DNA of 64,000 bases from an uncultured Burkholderiales bacterium. Lineage in GTDB: Bacteria; Pseudomonadota; Gammaproteobacteria; Burkholderiales; Burkholderiaceae_C. Made by a program: the position numbers and the translations under genes. Within the stretch, counting starts at the first letter, position 1; each line of letters begins with the position of its first letter. The DNA lies in contig CALTTG010000012.1 in the NCBI GenBank assembly GCA_943908475.1, positions 1 through 64,000 on the forward strand, in the 5' to 3' direction. Below the pieces are notes generated by a model, which was not told the origin of the DNA, searched no databases, and worked only from the letters and a program-made list of their open reading frames with translations. Positions 1 to 7,318 of this stretch are shown here, one piece after another.

Positions 1-55
1 GAGTACTTGGCTACGAACCAAGGGGTCGTGGGTTCGAATCCTGCCAGCCGCACCA
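1..55 (+). tRNA. tRNA-Arg(ACG), 3' part
   Basis: This is the 3' part of a tRNA gene; its 5' half lies before the window. The anticodon stem CTTGG/CCAAG closes the 7-base loop CTACGAA, giving anticodon ACG at 13-15. The T arm GTGGG-TTCGAAT-CCTGC follows, then the acceptor strand CAGCCGC, discriminator A and an encoded CCA at 53-55. ACG specifies arginine; its A34 is normally edited to inosine to read CGU, CGC and CGA codons. A terminator follows immediately. Confidence 0.93.
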
Positions 56-61
56 AATGCC

Positions 62-94
62 AAAAAGCCTGTGAACGAAAGTTCGCAGGCTTTT
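62..94 (+). terminator. Rho-independent terminator of the tRNA-Arg gene
   Basis: AAGCCTGTGAAC and GTTCGCAGGCTT pair (one T-G pair) around a GAAA tetraloop, flanked by A and T runs. It sits just after the CCA end of the tRNA. The symmetric A/T flanks mean it could also stop transcription arriving from the minus-strand gene that ends at 116. Confidence 0.85.
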
Positions 95-115
95 GTGCTT
101 TCTGAGCCAGGACAT

Positions 116-721
116 TCAGCGCCGTGAACGCCTGGCCGCCAAGGCGCACCCGCCGGCCATGAGCCCCAAGCTGCCCAACTCGATCAAGCCGTTCCACCTC
201 ACGCCCCCCAGTTCTGCCATCAAGAACAGGTCCACGTGGTGAAACGAGGCGGCGCGCACCACCACAAACACCGCCAGGCTCAAGCCACCCAGCGCCACCA
301 GCCACACGCGTTGCCAGTGGCGCCACAGCAGCGCCAGCATCACCCCAGCGGCACCCACCGACACCAGCAGCAACGCCCAGATGAATCCCCTCTGGACCGC
401 ATGACGCTGACCGTACCAACCATCGCGGCGCGCCATGTCGCGCCCCCACTGGGTGAGCCAGCTTTGCAGGTCCAGCTGTTTGTTCAGGGTGAGGAAGATC
501 AACATGAGGGTCAGGGCCCACCAGAACCACGCAGGGGGCACACGGCGCCACGCCAAGCGAGCACAGCTCACCGCCACCCCGGCATAGGCCAGCACCGTGA
601 TCCAGCCCAAAGGCGTGGGGTCACCCAGTCCGGGTGCCCAGCGGCCGTCAGGGCCCGTCACAGCCATGGACACACCCGGGGCACAGGCCAGCCCCATCAG
701 CCACCAGCGGTGGTGGCTCAT
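116..721 (-). CDS. Uncharacterised multi-spanning membrane protein
   Basis: A 201-residue protein with about five hydrophobic segments and an Arg-rich C-terminus, so an inner-membrane protein with a cytoplasmic tail is likely. A segment reading FLTLNKQLDLQ recalls a family of small uncharacterised bacterial membrane proteins; I cannot assign a function. The reading frame stays open upstream, but that part lies inside the next gene in another frame. The ATG at 721 overlaps the stop of the upstream VTT-family gene by four bases (ATGA), which argues for translational coupling and for this start. Confidence 0.7.
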   Translation of the reverse strand: MSHHRWWLMGLACAPGVSMAVTGPDGRWAPGLGDPTPLGWITVLAYAGVAVSCARLAWRRVPPAWFWWALTLMLIFLTLNKQLDLQSWLTQWGRDMARRDGWYGQRHAVQRGFIWALLLVSVGAAGVMLALLWRHWQRVWLVALGGLSLAVFVVVRAASFHHVDLFLMAELGGVRWNGLIELGSLGLMAGGCALAARRSRR

Positions 722-1428
722 GACGCCAACGCTCGCCGACGGCGGCGAACCTGCCAGGCCACCACCCCCAAGGCCAGCGCGGCCGCGCCCCACCACAACC
801 AGACCTGGGTGTGCGGAGACGACAGGGCCTTGGCCAACTGGTCGGTGAACAGCGACAGGATGACGGTCCCGGGCGCCAAGCCAATGAAGGTGCCCAGCAC
901 AAAGTCGCGCACCCGAACGCGCATCGCCCCCGCACCGAGATTGATCATCACAAAAGGCGCAATTGGGAACACGCGGATCAGGATGATGGCCCACAAGCCC
1001 CGGCGCTTGACCAGCTCGGAAAACGCGTGAAGCTTGCCGTGCGTCGACCAACCCTCCACGGCGTGGCCGCCCATGAAACGCCCCACCCCGTAAGTGGCCA
1101 GGGCACCGCACACCATGCCCACGAGGGCATAGGCCATGCCCGGCCAGGGCCCGAAGATCAAGGCCCCCGCCGTGATGAGCACCGCCACAGGCATGCCCAT
1201 CAGGGCGGCCACCACGTAACCCACCAGCACCAGGACGGGGCCCATGGGCATCGCCAGAAGCGCGCGACCGGAGTCGGACAGGGCCTTGGGGGACAGGTGT
1301 TGGCGAAAACTCTCGTCACTCAGGGCCCAGGTGACGCACACCACCACCACGGCGTAAACCGCCATCAAGGTCCAACGCAAACCTTGGAGCGCAGACATAC
1401 CTTTCACACCGACACCTGGAGCCGCCAC
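718..1428 (-). CDS. TVP38/TMEM64 (VTT/DedA-like) family membrane protein
   Basis: A 236-residue integral membrane protein. The central part has the VTT-domain pattern: a glycine-rich hydrophobic segment (LITAGALIFGPWPGMAYALV), the polar GRFMGG stretch, then RVFPIAPFVMINLGAGA and FVLGTFIGLAPGT, followed by a final membrane span and a basic tail. Family members are thought to be lipid scramblases or transporters; the substrate here is unknown. The GTG at 1428 has AAGG six bases upstream, whereas the in-frame ATG at 1398 has AAGG too close, so I prefer GTG. It is coupled by ATGA to the next membrane gene. Confidence 0.85.
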   Translation of the reverse strand: MAAPGVGVKGMSALQGLRWTLMAVYAVVVVCVTWALSDESFRQHLSPKALSDSGRALLAMPMGPVLVLVGYVVAALMGMPVAVLITAGALIFGPWPGMAYALVGMVCGALATYGVGRFMGGHAVEGWSTHGKLHAFSELVKRRGLWAIILIRVFPIAPFVMINLGAGAMRVRVRDFVLGTFIGLAPGTVILSLFTDQLAKALSSPHTQVWLWWGAAALALGVVAWQVRRRRRALAS

Positions 1429-1505
1429 ACGAGGCCTTCAGTCTGGCGCAGCGGCGCCATCGTGCGACAGGGTAGTTTCCTTCAGGGCACCCCAGCTGAG
1501 GGGGG

Positions 1506-4271
1506 TCATGAGGCCGTGGCGACCGACTCGGCAGGCGTCGCCACGGCTTGCCCCAGCACCGGAATCCACAGCACCACGGTGGTGCCCACGCCTAGCTGAC
1601 TGGTCAGCCCCACCTGCCCCCCATGCAACTCGACGATCTCTTTGACGATCGTCATGCCCAGGCCAGTGCCAGGGATGTTGCCCGACGTGTCGGCGCGGAA
1701 AAAGCGCTCGAAGACGCGCGCCAATTGGTCATCGCTCATGCCCATGCCGTGGTCGGTCACCCGAATGCCGCACTCGGTGTGCCCGTCCCGGTCTCGCCAC
1801 ACCAGGTCGAGCTCGATGTCACCCCCTTGGGGCGAGTACTTGTAGGCGTTGGAGAGCACATTGGTGATGGCCAGCGAAAGCTTCTCGCCATCGACATCAA
1901 CCTCGATGGGGGCCGCGCTCAAGCTCAGTTGAACGTTGCGGTCGTCGTTGTTGATCAGCAAGGCCGACACGGTGGACTCGATCAGGGGCTGAAGGATCTG
2001 ATGCGTGCGTTTGAAGTCCTTGCCTCGGCGGGACTCGATGCGGGCCAGGTCCAGCAACTCATTGACCAGGTTGATGAGCACACTGGCCTGTCGGTGGATG
2101 GTCGACAGGATGTCCTGCCGACGTGCGTCATCGAACTTCCGCTTGAGCAAGAGCTCCGTGAAGCCAAAGATCGAGGCCATGGGCGTGCGCAACTCATGGG
2201 CCGCCATGGACAAGAACTCGCTCTTCATCCGGTCAACCTCCAGCTCATGGGTGATGTCGCGGAAGTACATGACCGTTTCGTTGTCGTGCCCGCCGTGTCG
2301 AACCCGTCGCACCAGGGTCCGGGGCGTGGGGCTGTGCAGGTGCAGCAACTCGCGGGTGCTGCCCAGCGGGCCAGGCTCGCCATCGGGCCCCACGGTCTTG
2401 TCGTCTTGCTCGACCGATGTGCACAGCGCCATCAGGCGCTCCTCGAACGCCCCCAGGCTTTGGCCCACCAGGTCTGAAGCGTGAAGCCCCGTCATGCGCT
2501 CGAACGCCGGGTTGACGATGCTCAGCTCACCCCGTTTGTCCAGCACCACAAAGCCATCAGGGCTGAGGTCAAAAACCGCATTGAGTCGCTCGGTGCGCAA
2601 ATTCAGCACCTGCTCTGCGGCCATGCGATCGGTGATGTCCGAGGCAATGCCCACATAGTGCGTGACCTTGTCTTCTTGACCGCGCACGGGCGAGATGGTC
2701 AGCTCATTCCAGAACATCGCGCCGTCTTTGCGGTAGTTGCGAATCACCACCTGGCACGCCCGACCTTGCTCGATGGCCCCACGCATGGTCGCAATGGCCG
2801 GCTGATCGCAGTCGTCGCGCTGCAGCAAGCGGCAATTGCGTCCCAGAATCTCATGCACCTCATAGCCGGTGATGCGCTCGAACGCCGGGTTGGCGAAGAT
2901 GATGGGCTGCCCGGGCAAGCTCATGTCGGTGATGAACACCGCATCTTCCGACGACTCCAGCGCCCGCTCGCGCAGCAGCAACTCCTGCTCGGCCCACTTG
3001 GCATCGGTCGTGTCACGCACGATGAAGGTGTTGATGACTTCGTTGTCCAGTTCGGTGCGACTGGCCGACACGGCGATGGGGAATTCGGTGCCTTCGGCGC
3101 GACGACCGCGCGTTTCGAACGACAGCACCCGATTGGCGATGCCATGCGCCTGAAACCAGTCCTTCATCGATTGCCCTGCGAGGGCGGGCAACACGGTCTC
3201 CAAGGCTTTGCCACCAAGGTCATCCAGATTGCGCCCGAAGATGCTCACGGTGGCCTGATTGCACCAATGGACACACCCCTCATCGTCCACCGTGAGGATG
3301 GCATCGGGTGCGGTGTCGACCACCGCCCGATTGCGTGATTCGCTGCGCTGCAGGGCGGCCGTCGATCGACGGGCCATGGCTTGCGCACGGAGCCGAATCG
3401 ACATCAAGATGGTGTAGCTGTAAATCGCGCCAAGCGTGGCCAGCACACCAGACACGGCAGCGATCCAGACGCTGGAATGCCGACTGAATGCATCCACCCA
3501 CCCCGACGCCAAGGGCGTGCCCGTCACGGCCAACCAAGGTGCGCGCTCGCCGTCTTCGCCACCCAGTGCGCCCGTGAACCACAAACCCGCGCTGGCCATC
3601 GACCCGGACTCTGCCGCAGCCGCAGGCACCAGGCGGGCTTGCATGGTCCATCCCGGAGTGCCTCGCAGGGTGGGCAGCAAAATGGGCGCATCCAGCACCG
3701 TCACCAACCAACCTTGGGGGGCGCCGTCTTCACGTTCGGCGCGCGAGGGCTGAACCATGAACCACAGCGGGCGGTCTCGGGTGTCTTTGAGTGCCGGGCT
3801 GATCAGTGGCTGATCAACGCTCGACAAGGCCGTCACGTCGGTTCGCCAAAAGCGCTCCAGCACGACGCGAGAGGTTTCGGCCAGGTGCTGCCAGCCCATC
3901 AACTGATCCACCTCGCCTTGGCGACGGACGGCCACCAGTTCCCCCGGGCTGAAACCGGTACCGCTCGTGGATGGAGGCAAAGGACCCTGCTGCCATCGGT
4001 CCGCCGCGTGAACCAGCATCCATCGCCGATGGACCAACCGATCGGCGGTCTGCGCCATGACCTGAGCAGCCACCGCATCGAACTCCTGCTGCTCGCGCTG
4101 TCGGTTGGCGTCCCACAGTGAGATGCACAGCAGGCTGGTGAAAACCCCGCCCACGAGCAAAATGCCGAGCACGGCACGCCATGGCCGGCTGCCATCGGTC
4201 CACTGCTCCAGCACGTCCAGCGTCCGAAAGACGATGCCGAACAATGCCTTGCCACTCGAGCCTTGGCGCAT
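1506..4271 (-). CDS. Membrane sensor histidine kinase with PAS, LOV-like and PAS domains
   Basis: A 921-residue sensor kinase. Transmembrane segments at about 31-53 and 266-290 enclose a periplasmic domain of about 210 residues. PAS domains follow at about 310-425, 435-550 and 555-675. The second carries GRNCRLLQ with Cys480, then NYRKDG near 512 and FWN near 522, the signature of flavin-binding LOV photosensors, but Ala543 sits where LOV domains usually have Gln. HisKA has the H-box AHELRTP (His692). The ATPase core has NVLSNA (804-809) and GTGLGM (868-873). All kinase boxes look intact. It is the last gene of the signalling cluster, 46 bp after the CheY-like gene, a likely partner. Confidence 0.92.
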   Translation of the reverse strand: MRQGSSGKALFGIVFRTLDVLEQWTDGSRPWRAVLGILLVGGVFTSLLCISLWDANRQREQQEFDAVAAQVMAQTADRLVHRRWMLVHAADRWQQGPLPPSTSGTGFSPGELVAVRRQGEVDQLMGWQHLAETSRVVLERFWRTDVTALSSVDQPLISPALKDTRDRPLWFMVQPSRAEREDGAPQGWLVTVLDAPILLPTLRGTPGWTMQARLVPAAAAESGSMASAGLWFTGALGGEDGERAPWLAVTGTPLASGWVDAFSRHSSVWIAAVSGVLATLGAIYSYTILMSIRLRAQAMARRSTAALQRSESRNRAVVDTAPDAILTVDDEGCVHWCNQATVSIFGRNLDDLGGKALETVLPALAGQSMKDWFQAHGIANRVLSFETRGRRAEGTEFPIAVSASRTELDNEVINTFIVRDTTDAKWAEQELLLRERALESSEDAVFITDMSLPGQPIIFANPAFERITGYEVHEILGRNCRLLQRDDCDQPAIATMRGAIEQGRACQVVIRNYRKDGAMFWNELTISPVRGQEDKVTHYVGIASDITDRMAAEQVLNLRTERLNAVFDLSPDGFVVLDKRGELSIVNPAFERMTGLHASDLVGQSLGAFEERLMALCTSVEQDDKTVGPDGEPGPLGSTRELLHLHSPTPRTLVRRVRHGGHDNETVMYFRDITHELEVDRMKSEFLSMAAHELRTPMASIFGFTELLLKRKFDDARRQDILSTIHRQASVLINLVNELLDLARIESRRGKDFKRTHQILQPLIESTVSALLINNDDRNVQLSLSAAPIEVDVDGEKLSLAITNVLSNAYKYSPQGGDIELDLVWRDRDGHTECGIRVTDHGMGMSDDQLARVFERFFRADTSGNIPGTGLGMTIVKEIVELHGGQVGLTSQLGVGTTVVLWIPVLGQAVATPAESVATAS

Positions 4272-4317
4272 GGCCGCTCCTTGTGTCTGTGCCTGCCAAC
4301 AGCAGGCTGGGCGGGCC

Positions 4318-4695
4318 TCAGGCCACCTGACTGACCATGCCTTCCACGCGATCGATCAGCTCCAGGGGGCTGAAGGGCTTGACCAGGTACGCATCGGCGC
4401 CTGCCGCCTGACCCATGTCCAGATCGCTGGCCTGTCCGCGCGCCGTCAGCATGATGACCTTGATGTGCTTGAGCGCAGGATCTTGCTTGATGCGCTGACA
4501 GACCTGGTAGCCATCGAGCAGGCCCGGCATCATCACATCCAGGAGCATCAGGTGCGGCTTGATGGCCTTGGCCATGGCCAGCCCCGTTTCGCCATCGTGC
4601 GCCTCGTGGATTTCAAAGTCGCCAAACTCCAGCGTCATGCGAATGAGCTTGCAGATGTCTGGCTGATCTTCCGTGATCAGGATTCGGTGTGACAT
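4318..4695 (-). CDS. Single-domain CheY-like response regulator
   Basis: A 125-residue stand-alone receiver domain. The acidic pair is Glu9-Asp10, the phospho-acceptor is Asp53 in LLDVMMPG, the conserved Thr is Thr84 (IMLTAR) and the Lys is Lys106 (LVKPF), so it should be phosphorylatable. The loop after the acceptor reads PGLLDGY, one residue longer than the usual PGMDGY. There is no output domain, so it must act by protein interaction or as a phosphorelay carrier. It lies between the PAS pseudo-kinase gene and the LOV-type kinase gene on the same strand. Confidence 0.93.
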   Translation of the reverse strand: MSHRILITEDQPDICKLIRMTLEFGDFEIHEAHDGETGLAMAKAIKPHLMLLDVMMPGLLDGYQVCQRIKQDPALKHIKVIMLTARGQASDLDMGQAAGADAYLVKPFSPLELIDRVEGMVSQVA

Positions 4696-4768
4696 GCAGA
4701 CCTCCAGGGGACCAGAGTCGATCCATTAACTCACACATCGGCCGTTGGCCGACGCCGTTGATGCCAAG

Positions 4769-5878
4769 TCAACCGGGTTTACCGGCCGTTTGTCTCGCCA
4801 TCCTTCTCGCCATCAGTTGCGCCATGTCCTTGGCGTACCGTTGCGCCTGCTCGACCGACAGTTGCGCATCTTGAGACGCTGGAGCGCCGGCGGGAATCTC
4901 CATCACGAAATCCACGGCATCGAAGTCGTCTTCGATGCGCACATTGCCCCCGTGTTGCTCCAAGATGCGCTGACTCAAAGCCAGGCCAATGCCTGGCCTC
5001 ACCTGAGCCACACCCTCTTCATAGCCATCGCCCACCCCAAACGGCACGAAGGCGCTGCGACGTTCATGGTGGGAGACGAACAAGCCCTGATTGCGGGCTC
5101 GCAACAGCACCCGGGTGCCCAGTGCGGACACCGACAACTCGAGCAAGCCACCCTGCTGAGCGCTGCGAATGGAGTGTTCGAGGTATTCGACCAGGGCCTT
5201 GGACAACCAGGCGCTGCTGCCATAGACCGCGGGCAAGTCGCCGTCGAGCCCCTCCGTGGCGATGTTCAGCTCGCGGGCTTGCGCCATGGGCATCACTTCG
5301 CCCAGCACCTGCTTGATCAGGGCGACCATGTCGATGCGCTCGTCGCGTTGAATGGCGCCCTGGCCAAACACGCTGACCAGGTCTCGGAGCTTGCCCAGCT
5401 TGCCCGACAACGCATTGGCCTCGTCCACCAATTTGCCCAGCTCGGGATTGGTGCTGGTGGCCTTGGCCATGCTCATGGCCTTGGGCATCCGCTCGATCAG
5501 GTGTTCGATGGGCTTGGCCATCTCGGCCTCGATGTAGCCGATCAGGTTTTCCAGCGCTGAGGAGTACCAACGCTCCTCTGACACGTTGTTGAGCAGCAGC
5601 ATCAGGTCGTTGCCAACCGGGGCATTGATCACCACCGCCCGGATGATGTCGGGGTGGGCTTCCTGCGTGGTCAGCTCGAACTGGAACGGCAACTTGATCA
5701 TGTCCTGGCCGGCGGCCTTGATGGTCCGATCGGCCACCGGGTCCATCAACGGGCTCCCCAGCAGGCATGGGGTCATCTGAACCGCCGCTTTGTTGGCGTA
5801 GCGCACCGTGCCGTTGCGCTGCACCCAGATGATGCCGCTCTTGACCTGGTCAAACAGCATCCGGAAGGCGTCATTCAT
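4769..5878 (-). CDS. PAS-domain protein with degenerate histidine-kinase core
   Basis: A 369-residue soluble protein with an N-terminal PAS-like region (about 1-100), a helical dimerisation-like region, and an ATPase-like C-terminal domain. The C-terminal domain keeps a G2-like motif (PGIGLALSQRI, about 295-305) and QHGG. The expected H-box reads AEMAKPI (118-124), so the phospho-acceptor His is replaced by Ala118. The usual DNGxG reads RNQGLF, and the N-box lacks its usual asparagines. It is probably a pseudo-kinase or scaffold. Its start overlaps the stop of the upstream HTH/receiver gene by 8 bp, so the two are translated together. Confidence 0.82.
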   Translation of the reverse strand: MNDAFRMLFDQVKSGIIWVQRNGTVRYANKAAVQMTPCLLGSPLMDPVADRTIKAAGQDMIKLPFQFELTTQEAHPDIIRAVVINAPVGNDLMLLLNNVSEERWYSSALENLIGYIEAEMAKPIEHLIERMPKAMSMAKATSTNPELGKLVDEANALSGKLGKLRDLVSVFGQGAIQRDERIDMVALIKQVLGEVMPMAQARELNIATEGLDGDLPAVYGSSAWLSKALVEYLEHSIRSAQQGGLLELSVSALGTRVLLRARNQGLFVSHHERRSAFVPFGVGDGYEEGVAQVRPGIGLALSQRILEQHGGNVRIEDDFDAVDFVMEIPAGAPASQDAQLSVEQAQRYAKDMAQLMARRMARQTAGKPG

Positions 5879-6581
5879 GGTGTGCTCCTTGGGAGTTTCG
5901 GCGCGACAACAGCCAACGCCCTGCCCTGATGGCCAAGGCCTCTGGGCTCACGGGCAGGTGCATCACGTCCACGCCGGTCGGCAACGCTTCGGTCACATCG
6001 GGGTGCTCGCTCACCGGTGGCAGCAAGACCAGGGCATTCAATCGAGGCAGCACCTCGCAGCGCTCCAGCGTCCTGAGCATCTCGAGGCCATCGAGCCCCG
6101 GCAACTCCAAGGTGGTGATCAGCAAATCGGGTGACTCACGGCCGATCAGCAACAAGGCGACATACCCGTTGTCGGCCAGGTGCAGGTCCACCGAACCACC
6201 AAAGACCTCCAAAGCCGAGGCGCATTGCCGCAACCAGTCGGGGTCGCGAGACACCACCAGCAGTTTCAACGGACGGGACGCTGCCTCGGCAGAGAACGCC
6301 TCGGCATCGGTATCGCCATCGTGCGAGGGCAAACTGGGCGCAGGCTCGGTCGCCGACCCCATGGCACTGGCCGGCTGGGCATCGGCCAGCCCCATGCTCA
6401 TGGCCAGGGCCTCCACGGCGTTGTAGGGAATGCGCCGATGGCCACCCGGGGTTCGGGCCGCCGGCAAGATGCTGGCCTCCACCCACAACTGGACCGTGCG
6501 CAAAGACACCCCCAGTCTGACCGCCGCTTCGCGGGTCGTCAGCATTCGGGCCGCGGGGCCCAGAGCGATCACTTGAGACAT
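5871..6581 (-). CDS. MerR/excisionase-type HTH protein with degenerate receiver domain
   Basis: A 236-residue protein. Residues 13-58 form a MerR-like winged HTH (LTTREAAVRLGVSLRTVQLW, then TPGGHRRI). A Ser/Ala/Asp-rich linker spans about 65-103. Residues 105-228 have the receiver fold pattern (KLLVVSRDPD, then PDLLITTLELPGLDGLEMLR), but Thr157 replaces the phospho-acceptor Asp and Leu209 replaces the conserved Lys before Pro. It should bind DNA but not be controlled by standard aspartyl phosphorylation. The ATG at 6581 is preceded by GAGGAA; the longer frame upstream has no such support. It is the first gene of the cluster and divergent from greB, so a good candidate autoregulator. Confidence 0.85.
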   Translation of the reverse strand: MSQVIALGPAARMLTTREAAVRLGVSLRTVQLWVEASILPAARTPGGHRRIPYNAVEALAMSMGLADAQPASAMGSATEPAPSLPSHDGDTDAEAFSAEAASRPLKLLVVSRDPDWLRQCASALEVFGGSVDLHLADNGYVALLLIGRESPDLLITTLELPGLDGLEMLRTLERCEVLPRLNALVLLPPVSEHPDVTEALPTGVDVMHLPVSPEALAIRAGRWLLSRRNSQGAHHE

Positions 6582-6745
6582 GGTGTGTTCCTCACGGAAG
6601 GGTCGAGGGCCACGGCCCTGTCCCCACACTTTCATTTTTGCGAGAAATGACAGATATGGCGGGTTTATCGACCGCTTCTCGCCGAGCTTGATGTGACGAA
6701 TTGGCGCTTTGCCGGCGAATGTGCAGACTTGGCACAATGCGGAAC

Positions 6746-7318
6746 ATGAGCAAGGCATTCACCAAGGAAACGGACAGCGACGAGGACGACGAACTCGGCG
6801 GCTTGCCCCCGCTGCCCGCGGGCACGAAGAACTACATCACGCCGCAGGGCTACCAGCGCCTGCGCAGCGAGTTGCTGAACCTGATCGACGAAGAGCGCCC
6901 CAAAGTGGTGGAAATCGTCCACTGGGCGGCCTCGAACGGTGATAGATCGGAAAACGGCGACTACCTGTACGGCAAGAAGCGTCTGCGAGAAATCGACCGC
7001 CGCATCCGCTTCCTGACCAAGCGGCTGGACATCGCCGAAGTGGCGGACCCGACCTTGCACCACGGCAACGACCAGATCTACTTCGGAGCCACCGTCACCT
7101 ACGCCAACAGCAAAGGCGAAGAGCGGACCATCACCATCAAAGGCATCGACGAGGTCGACAATCTCAACGGCGAAGTCAGCTGGATCTCGCCCATTGCACG
7201 GGCGTTGTTGAAGGCCCGAGAGGGCGACGAGGTCAGCCTGATGACCCCGGGCGGCCTGGACAAGCTGGAAGTGCTTGAAGTTCGCTACCCGGCCCCAACC
7301 GCGCCGCTCAAGGGGTGA
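6746..7318 (+). CDS. greB: Transcription elongation factor GreB
   Basis: A 190-residue Gre factor that stimulates RNA cleavage in backtracked RNA polymerase. After an acidic tail (about 8-17), the coiled-coil domain carries the WAASNGDRSENGDYLYGKKR region, whose acidic tip acts in the secondary channel. The FKBP-like C-terminal domain follows (YFGATVTYAN, then ISPIARALL). GreB rather than GreA is supported by SNGDRSENGDY and the HYITPQG-like N-terminus. The ATG at 6746 starts MSKAF; an ATG three codons earlier is also possible. The 3' end overlaps the 3' end of convergent spoT by 11 bp. Confidence 0.95.
   Translation: MSKAFTKETDSDEDDELGGLPPLPAGTKNYITPQGYQRLRSELLNLIDEERPKVVEIVHWAASNGDRSENGDYLYGKKRLREIDRRIRFLTKRLDIAEVADPTLHHGNDQIYFGATVTYANSKGEERTITIKGIDEVDNLNGEVSWISPIARALLKAREGDEVSLMTPGGLDKLEVLEVRYPAPTAPLKG

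Noticed and set aside
722..1111. 130-residue N-terminal extension of the uncharacterised membrane protein
   Set aside because: It lies inside the VTT-family gene in another frame and reads as Arg/Gly/His-rich noise; the coupled ATG at 721 is preferred.
6691..6745. Sigma-54-like TGGC/TGCC patterns before greB
   Set aside because: The invariant GG and GC are not at the required spacing; no promoter is called.
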